From Udeniomyces pyricola (Eukaryota > Basidiomycota > Tremellomycetes > Cystofilobasidiales > Mrakiaceae), in the NCBI GenBank assembly GCA_039545295.1, contig BCIK01000013.1, forward strand, positions 310,001 through 374,000: a stretch of DNA of 64,000 nucleotides, read 5' to 3'. The notes under the pieces are model-generated. The model did not search any database, had not been told where the DNA came from, and saw only the letters and a program-made list of their open reading frames with translations. The position numbers were made by a program, and so were the translations under genes. Position 1 is the stretch's first letter. Each line of letters opens with the position of its first letter. Of this stretch, positions 58,301-64,000 are shown in pieces.

Positions 58301-59396
58301 ATCTCTCGGTGTCTCAACGGCGAGCTCGAACATTCAGCTTGTCAAGTTTGAGGCGTCGATCCGAGCGTTTTTGGAATCGTCGGCGCCGAGGTTGATGTTG
58401 ATCTTGCAACCGCTCAAGGTGACTCTGACCAACGTCCCCGATGACTACCGCGTCATGTGTGAGAAGCCGCTTCACCCCAAGATTCCCGCGTTTGGTGTCG
58501 CTCAGATTGCTTTGACCAAGACGGTCTACATCGACCGGGATGACTTCCGAGAGGTCGATTCGAAGGATTACTTTAGGTTGGCGCCGGGAAAGACGGTCGG
58601 GTTGTTCAGTGCCCCCCATCCCGTCACGTGCACCGAAGTCATCAAGGACGAGCAAGGCAACGTCGTCGAGGTGTTGGTCCGACTTGAGACGGAATCGACT
58701 AAGAAACCAAAGGCCTACATCCGTGCGTTGATCATTCTTGGATCTGATGAGTTGAAACTCAGGTACCGGAAGGAGTATCATCAGCTGACATCCCCCAATC
58801 CATGATATCTTTTATGCCATTCCCAAACGTCATTTGCCTTCCTCTTCCTTGCATCATCTCCATGACATCTACCTTTGTCGTCCCGTTGGCTATCTCCAGA
58901 ATGGATCCCTGTTGACCCTCAAACCTCGTCCCCAACGCGCATCTCTGAGACGCGAATCTTCAATCCCCTCTTCAATTCGGACGACCCTGCTGCGCTCGAT
59001 AACTACCTTGATGACATCAACCCCGACTCGCTTACCCTTCACTCGACGGCTATCCTCGAGCCGGCGTTTTGGTCGCTCGCGAAGCGATCGATCCTCGCTG
59101 CCCGACGCGATGCTAAGGAACGAACGGTCAAGGCGCTCGAGGGCGCCAAGAAGGATGCGCTGCATGGCGAGGGCGATGAGAGTACCCCAGTGGCGAGGGC
59201 AGAGCAGTTGGTTGGATTGGAATGCGTGAGGTTCCAAGGGTTGAGGGTTGGGTACTTTACGGTCGATAAGGACTCGGTCTTGGGTTGCTTGGATGAGGAG
59301 GAAGGCGTCGAGCCAGGGTGGAGGGAAGGTGATAAGTTGGTACTCAACAGGATTGTGTCACTCAAGGAGGATACGGCTAAGAAGACGGTTGGTTAA
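55329..59396 (+). CDS. GLN4: glutaminyl-tRNA synthetase, cytosolic
   Basis: This class Ic enzyme charges tRNA-Gln with glutamine. Eleven exons join in phase to 851 residues: 55329-55632, 55855-55926, 56047-56167, 56263-56356, 56485-56705, 56954-57041, 57190-57370, 57477-57729, 57845-57892, 58046-58722, 58900-59396. Residues 1-200 form the eukaryotic GlnRS N-terminal tRNA-binding appendage ([20 protein letters not shown]). A Lys/Pro/Ala-rich linker leads to the catalytic Rossmann domain, with [12 protein letters not shown] (HIGH at 276-279), [15 protein letters not shown], and the KMSKS-type loop [11 protein letters not shown] near 502. The C-terminal anticodon-binding beta-barrels include IQWIPV and end with [16 protein letters not shown]. 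The overall length is close to yeast Gln4. One acceptor (TAACTAAAG at 57181-57189) lacks a pyrimidine tract but restores the invariant DDTNP. NUP84 follows on the same strand. Confidence 0.94.
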
Positions 59397-59792
59397 GGAA
59401 AAGAAGTGCCTGCCCGAGAGTCGGTGAGGGAAGGAAAAGGGAGAGATCATGTCAGGATATGGACGGAGGAATATAATGGCGGATAAATACATAGTTATAC
59501 GCTCATGATTGTGGCATGGCAGTCGGGGTGGGAAAACGAATTTGGTCAGAGAATAAAAGTTTTATGCTTTATGTTGTTTTGGAAACAGAAGGAAACGCAT
59601 AGGTGAGGTGTGTACGGATATATGATCTATCTATCTGTACGTGTACGTGTACATAAATATATATCCGTGATTCGTCTCGAGATGATGATGATGAATATCC
59701 AGTCAACCCGACATGGACGCGACTCTCTCGACCTCAACCACCGCAAACCCGTGCCTCCTTTCCTATCAACCATCCATCACCCTCCAGCCACC
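59397..59792. other. intergenic region between GLN4 and NUP84
   Basis: These 396 bp hold the GLN4 trailer and the NUP84 promoter. I see no gene or strong repeat; GTAC-rich and TATAT-rich words occur near 59630-59665. Confidence 0.45.
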
Positions 59793-62700
59793 ATGGAGGC
59801 CTCAACCTCTTATCTCCCTCCATCCCACCATTTCGACGCCTTTGCTTCCATCCTCCGCACCTTTGACGCCCAGCAACAGCAGCAGCAATCGCAAGTCCAA
59901 GACGGAGCCGGACGGGGAGGCGAGGATGCCGTCCCACTCTTGTTGGATCAGGACGCCGGAGTCGCCCTCAAATTTGCGGACGTCTTGGAGGACATGTGAG
60001 TGTTCTCTTTAGATCCATATTTCTCGATCGAGTGTTGCAGGGTACATGGGAGGCACAGATCGATACGGCCCTGAAGGCAAGGGGAAGGAAGAAACAGCGA
60101 GGGAGAGACAGTGAGAGGAAGGAAGGAAGGACACTACAGTTTCCTACCTCTTCTATAAGTCAGAGAGGGTTATCACGCACTCTTCTGTTCCTTATCACGT
60201 CCACAAGCTTCCCTCCAGAGGTGTGTTAGTCAAGCACAGCTATAAGCAAGCTTGGATCCAACGAAGAAACAGTTCGAACTGTCTTTCGCTCTCTCTCTCT
60301 CTCTCGCCTGGCTACCTTGCTTGCTTGCCTTGATGGAATCACCCACAATCCGCTTCCTTCACATCCCTTTCCCATCAAAACGACCTAGCCCTCTACAAGA
60401 AAGCCACTCAAAGACAACTCAAAAAGACATGAGAAGATGCTGACTGTGCATCCCTGGGGTTTTTGTTTTTTCTTCTTTGGGTTTCAGCTTGAAATCGCGG
60501 TTGTCGTCGACGTCGTTGGAGTCGAGTACTGAAGATGAGATTGAAGCTCTGACGCTGGAGATGTCAGCGTGGTCGTTGATCCACGCACTCTACTCGTGAG
60601 TTGTTCTGTTGCCGGTAATGACGATGATGATGATAACAATGTCTCAGGGGGACAGGGAGGGCGTTGGGCTTGTGTGTGGAGAGGCCAAGTCGCGTAAGGG
60701 ATAATGATGAGTCGACGTGTTTCCGTTTGGCGACGCGAACGATTCCCAAGAGAGAGACTGATTTCATTCGGTTCTGTACTTCCTTGCTTGCTTTTGACTT
60801 CTTAGTGAACGACTCCTTCCGACTCCTCCTTCTCCAAGCCCTGAAGACCTACTCTCTCGCAATCCTTATACGCCTCCCCTGACGTTGATCCAACACATCA
60901 TTTCTCAGGATGCCGAGCTGGCCGAATGGCAAACGATCCATTCCCACCTCATGTCACCCGATCCGTTCCGATCGCCGTTCGTGCCTGTTGAGCGGAAAGA
61001 AGGGTACCTCGCCCAGACGGCGGGCATGGTCAGGCGGAGGCGAAAGGGCGTTGGGGAAGGTGGTGGAGGTGGACCGAGGGATTTGGTCGGCGCTTTGGAT
61101 CCCGACGCGAGTTTGAGGGAAACGGGATTGAGAGGTGGGGGTGAATTGGGTGCGGAAGATTCGGTTAGTTCTCTGTTTGTTTGTTTGTTTGTTTGTTTGT
61201 TTATTTGTCTATCTGTTTGCTATGTTTTTAAAGGAAGAGGACGAAAGAAACCAGAAGATGGAAGAAGAAAAAAAGAGAAGGGGTTGATGAGGAAGGGCGA
61301 TCGTACCGACACACACGACCAGCTCGGATCAGACAGTGACCTATATGTGGCATCTCCCCCTTTCTTCTGGCTCAACATTTTATTCCCTTACTCCTCCTTT
61401 CCTTCAGAACCATGCACTATCCCTTCTTCCTGCCCTCTTCACGTACCTTCGGTACGGGCGCGCCGCCGACTGCGCCGTCCTCTGCCGTGAGAACGACCAA
61501 TCGTGGCGGGGAGCCTCTCTCGTCGGCGGCGGTTCTGGATGGTGGATCGGAGGGTTGGATTCCAGAAAATCGACGCTTGAAGGAGAGCGAGGTGGAGAAG
61601 GTATGCAGCAAGATGGAATGGACGACGGAGGACGAGAGAAAGACGAGGAGGAGGTGGAGATGCAAGGCTTTGAGATTGGCAATCGCAACAGGGCGTTGTG
61701 GAAGAAGATGGGAAGAAGCGTCGCATCGAATGTAAGTTTTATTTTTCCTCCTTTCGTTTGGTCTGTTTGTTTGATCAGCTCGAGTACAGAGTTAGTCTAT
61801 ATTCCCGACGATCTGTTTCCTGATCAGCATTCCTCTCCTCATTTTGTCCATCTCTGTAACTCTTGACCAATCTTATGCACCATATCACCGATACCAATCA
61901 GCCTAAACTCCCCCTCTACGAGCGAGCCCTCTACGGCACTCTCACGGGTTACCTTCCGGCCGTCTTGCCCGTTTGTCGGAGCTGGGAAGACCACGTGTGG
62001 GCTCACATCAACGCGAGGATCGAAGCGAGGTTCGTCGTTCTGTTCTTTTCAAGCAGCTTTTTGCCTTGGCTGGATGGCGGTTCCTTTTTTTTTTTTTTTC
62101 GGTTCTTGTGGTGACTCTCCTGTTAGGGCACCTTTCTTGCGTCGATCTCACATCTCGATATTGATCATTGCCTCTTCTTTCTCTCTCGTTAATGTTGCCA
62201 CAAACACGCACACACTTATTCCTTGCCCTGTCTCTCCACTATCGTTCTTCCACTCTCTCTGTTACTCACCTTCTCTAGGATTGATCGACGACTGTCGGAG
62301 CTTGGTGGGTTCTGGGCTGATGAATTCAGTGTCGCCGGTCCGGGCGATGGCGAAGGCGAAGGCCTTGGCGGCGTCGGGTTGCAAGATATGTTTGAGCAAA
62401 TCATGAAGACACAGAGGGATAATGTTGCGTGAGTCTGATTAATCCCATACCGCTTAATCGGTGGGAGGGCTTAAGAGGGAGAAGTATGCGGAAGCCATGA
62501 TGCCAGAAGTCGACAGAAGAGATAGAGCTGTAGCTTCTTTCTGGTCTCATCCTAACACGTCCCTTGCTTTTGATGTCTCATCTTTCATTCACTACCCTCT
62601 CCCCACTTCCTCTCTGCCGTCTTCTTTGGTCTGGCGATCGTGCGCTAGGATGTCGGCTCGAGACCCATACCGTATGGCAATGATGCACGTCATCCTCGGT

Positions 62701-64000
62701 CGAACCGATGAGCTCCTTAACCAGTTCGCTGGATCTCTCCCCGTCATGAAGGATTCTATGAGCCCTGAGTTTGTATCATCAAAAACACCATCCCTCTTAA
62801 TCTTGTCTGTCTCTATGCTGTAATGAGAGCTCGCTAACTGACTCGTATAAAATACGCGTCCAATCTCCTTCTTCATTTTGGTTTTTTTTCTTTGTGGACT
62901 TTCTTCTTCTTTCGCCTTCTTTCTTTTCTCCTTCTTTTCACAGACTTCATTCACCTCTTCTCCGGTTCTTTGCCCACCTCGTGTTGTACCTTCGCTTGCT
63001 CCATCAATCCCCACCTCTCGACGCTGCCAACGCCATCCTCCAAGCTTACCTCGACGTTCTCGAGCAACAGGGCAAGACGGAGCTTGTCGCAGTGTACGCC
63101 GGCTCGCTCGGAGAGAGAAACGGAGCAGAGAGTTATGCTAGGTTCTTGAAGTGTCAGTCTTTCTCCCCTCGCTCTTTTTCAGTCTCATTGTATTTTGAAA
63201 ACCTGTCCTAGAGAAAGAACGAAAAAGGACGTGCAAAGACTGACACATTTTGGTGTGTTTCCTTTGGAACGTCATTCAAAATCCATATTGTTCTCTTCTC
63301 TTCTTTCTCTTCTTTCATTTTTGTGTGTGTTTTGTTTTGGTTGATATTTTCTGTTCTTCCTGGTAGCGCTTGACCCGAGGACGACGTCCGAAGAGCGTCG
63401 AATTGCGTTGGTCCGCGCCAAGGAGCACGGTCTCGATCTTGTCGAAGTCGCCAAGTTGACTGTCAATCTCATCATGGCCGAGGCTCACATGGTTCGTACC
63501 CATACCAAGTCTCACCCCCCTGCTTCTCCCGCATCCATGCTATGGGTTCTTCTGTTCCTGCACTTTCCTCTACTTTCTGTGTCATACATGTTGCAGCTTT
63601 TTTTTTCTTTCTTTTTTTTTCTTTCGATATCGCTACTTACATGTGTCCTTCTCTTCTCGACTGATGTTTCTGTTCTTGCTAGGTTCGACCTGCACTCGAT
63701 GACCCCGAGCCCGACATCACGACATATCCCTTGAGTCTCTCGGAGGATACTCCGGACTGGCGTCTCGTCCGATCGTTTGCCTGGCTGACGGCTTCGTCCG
63801 AGACCCTACCGGAAGCACTCGTCCAAGCCAACAACTTACTTCGCTACTTCCTCGCCTCGGGCAAGATCCAAGCGGCGAAAGCCATCTTGACAGCCTTGCC
63901 GAGGGAAGCCTTGGTCGAAGCTGAGAACCATGCGTCGTTAGCTGATCAAGCGCTGGAATACGTCCAACAAGTCATGCTGTTTGAAGTCTTGGAGGATCTG
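59793..64000 (+). CDS. NUP84: nucleoporin Nup84/Nup107, 5' part (3' end outside window)
   Basis: Nup84 (vertebrate Nup107) is a helical-solenoid scaffold subunit of the Y-shaped complex of the nuclear pore. Ten exons are visible and join in phase to 681 residues, still open at the window end: 59793-59995, 60488-60595, 60806-61163, 61408-61731, 61902-62029, 62279-62428, 62649-62768, 62944-63152, 63367-63491, 63683-64000. Family landmarks are SLLPALFTYLRYGRAADCAV with LCRENDQSWRGASL (exon 4), ERALYGTLTGYLPAVLPVC with SWEDHVWAHIN (exon 5), LRFFAHLVLYLRLL (exon 8) and VRSFAWLTA (exon 10). Exons 3 and 4 contain Gly/Glu-rich inserts not typical of the family. An additional small exon between 61164 and 61407 is possible. 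Start chosen at the ATG in CCACCATGG. Reads away from GLN4. Confidence 0.88.
61174..61205 (+). repeat. TTTG tetranucleotide repeat in a NUP84 intron
   Basis: Seven or eight TTTG units lie about ten bases after the donor of NUP84 exon 3. Confidence 0.85.

Overview
The window is nuclear DNA of a fungus, most probably a basidiomycete. Fifteen candidate protein genes are present, nearly all cut by many short GT-AG introns (19 in the DNA polymerase alpha gene, 15 in a sugar transporter). The spliced products are fungal in type: an Mga2/Spt23-like tethered transcription factor, Nup84, ORC5, a candidate Sld3, and MPC1. Exons were joined by hand from splice sites, reading phase and family motifs. Each recommended model keeps one frame from start to stop, or to the window edge where it is truncated. 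I cannot name the genus. I saw no rRNA, tRNA, transposon or CRISPR array.

Layout, left to right. 52-1073 (+): the 3' half of an OGG1-type DNA glycosylase. 2093-3186 (+): a doubtful hypothetical gene. 3735-10933 (+): POL1, catalytic subunit of DNA polymerase alpha. 12438-16098 (+): a sugar-porter MFS transporter. 17358-19194 (-): a secreted GDSL/CE16-type esterase. 20308-27101 (-): a very large Mga2/Spt23 homologue with IPT, ankyrin and C-terminal membrane segments. 27.1-30.4 kb: no gene seen. 30365-34030 (-): a coiled-coil protein of unknown role. 34836-36444 (-): MPC1, mitochondrial pyruvate carrier, with a long extra C-terminal tail. 36778-37993 (+): a small mitochondrial membrane protein, perhaps complex I NDUFB11/ESSS. 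40304-45630 (+): a Ser-rich membrane protein of unknown role. 46686-50977 (-): a Sld3-like replication-initiation factor. 51413-53639 (+): ORC5. 54283-54982 (-): a YciI-family protein. 55329-59396 (+): glutaminyl-tRNA synthetase. 59793-64000 (+): NUP84, cut by the window end.

Functional threads. Three genes act in chromosomal DNA replication (POL1, the Sld3-like gene, ORC5) and one in base-excision repair (OGG1). The Sld3-like gene and ORC5 are divergent. The 435 bp between them carry four ACGCGT hexamers, the core of the MluI cell-cycle box that fungal MBF uses for G1/S genes; two of these lie inside a perfect 13-bp inverted repeat. POL1 has one ACGCGT about 200 bp upstream of its start. MPC1 and the small mitochondrial membrane protein are also divergent, 333 bp apart.

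The most unusual items are the divergent Sld3/ORC5 promoter, the MPC1 protein with a roughly 166-residue Ala/Lys/Glu-rich tail and an 8-nt microexon encoding part of its signature motif, an ORC5 without a recognisable Walker A motif, and two large proteins with no assigned function. Introns and UTRs are strongly pyrimidine-biased on the sense strand and hold long homopolymers, including a tract of almost 100 bp that is nearly all T.
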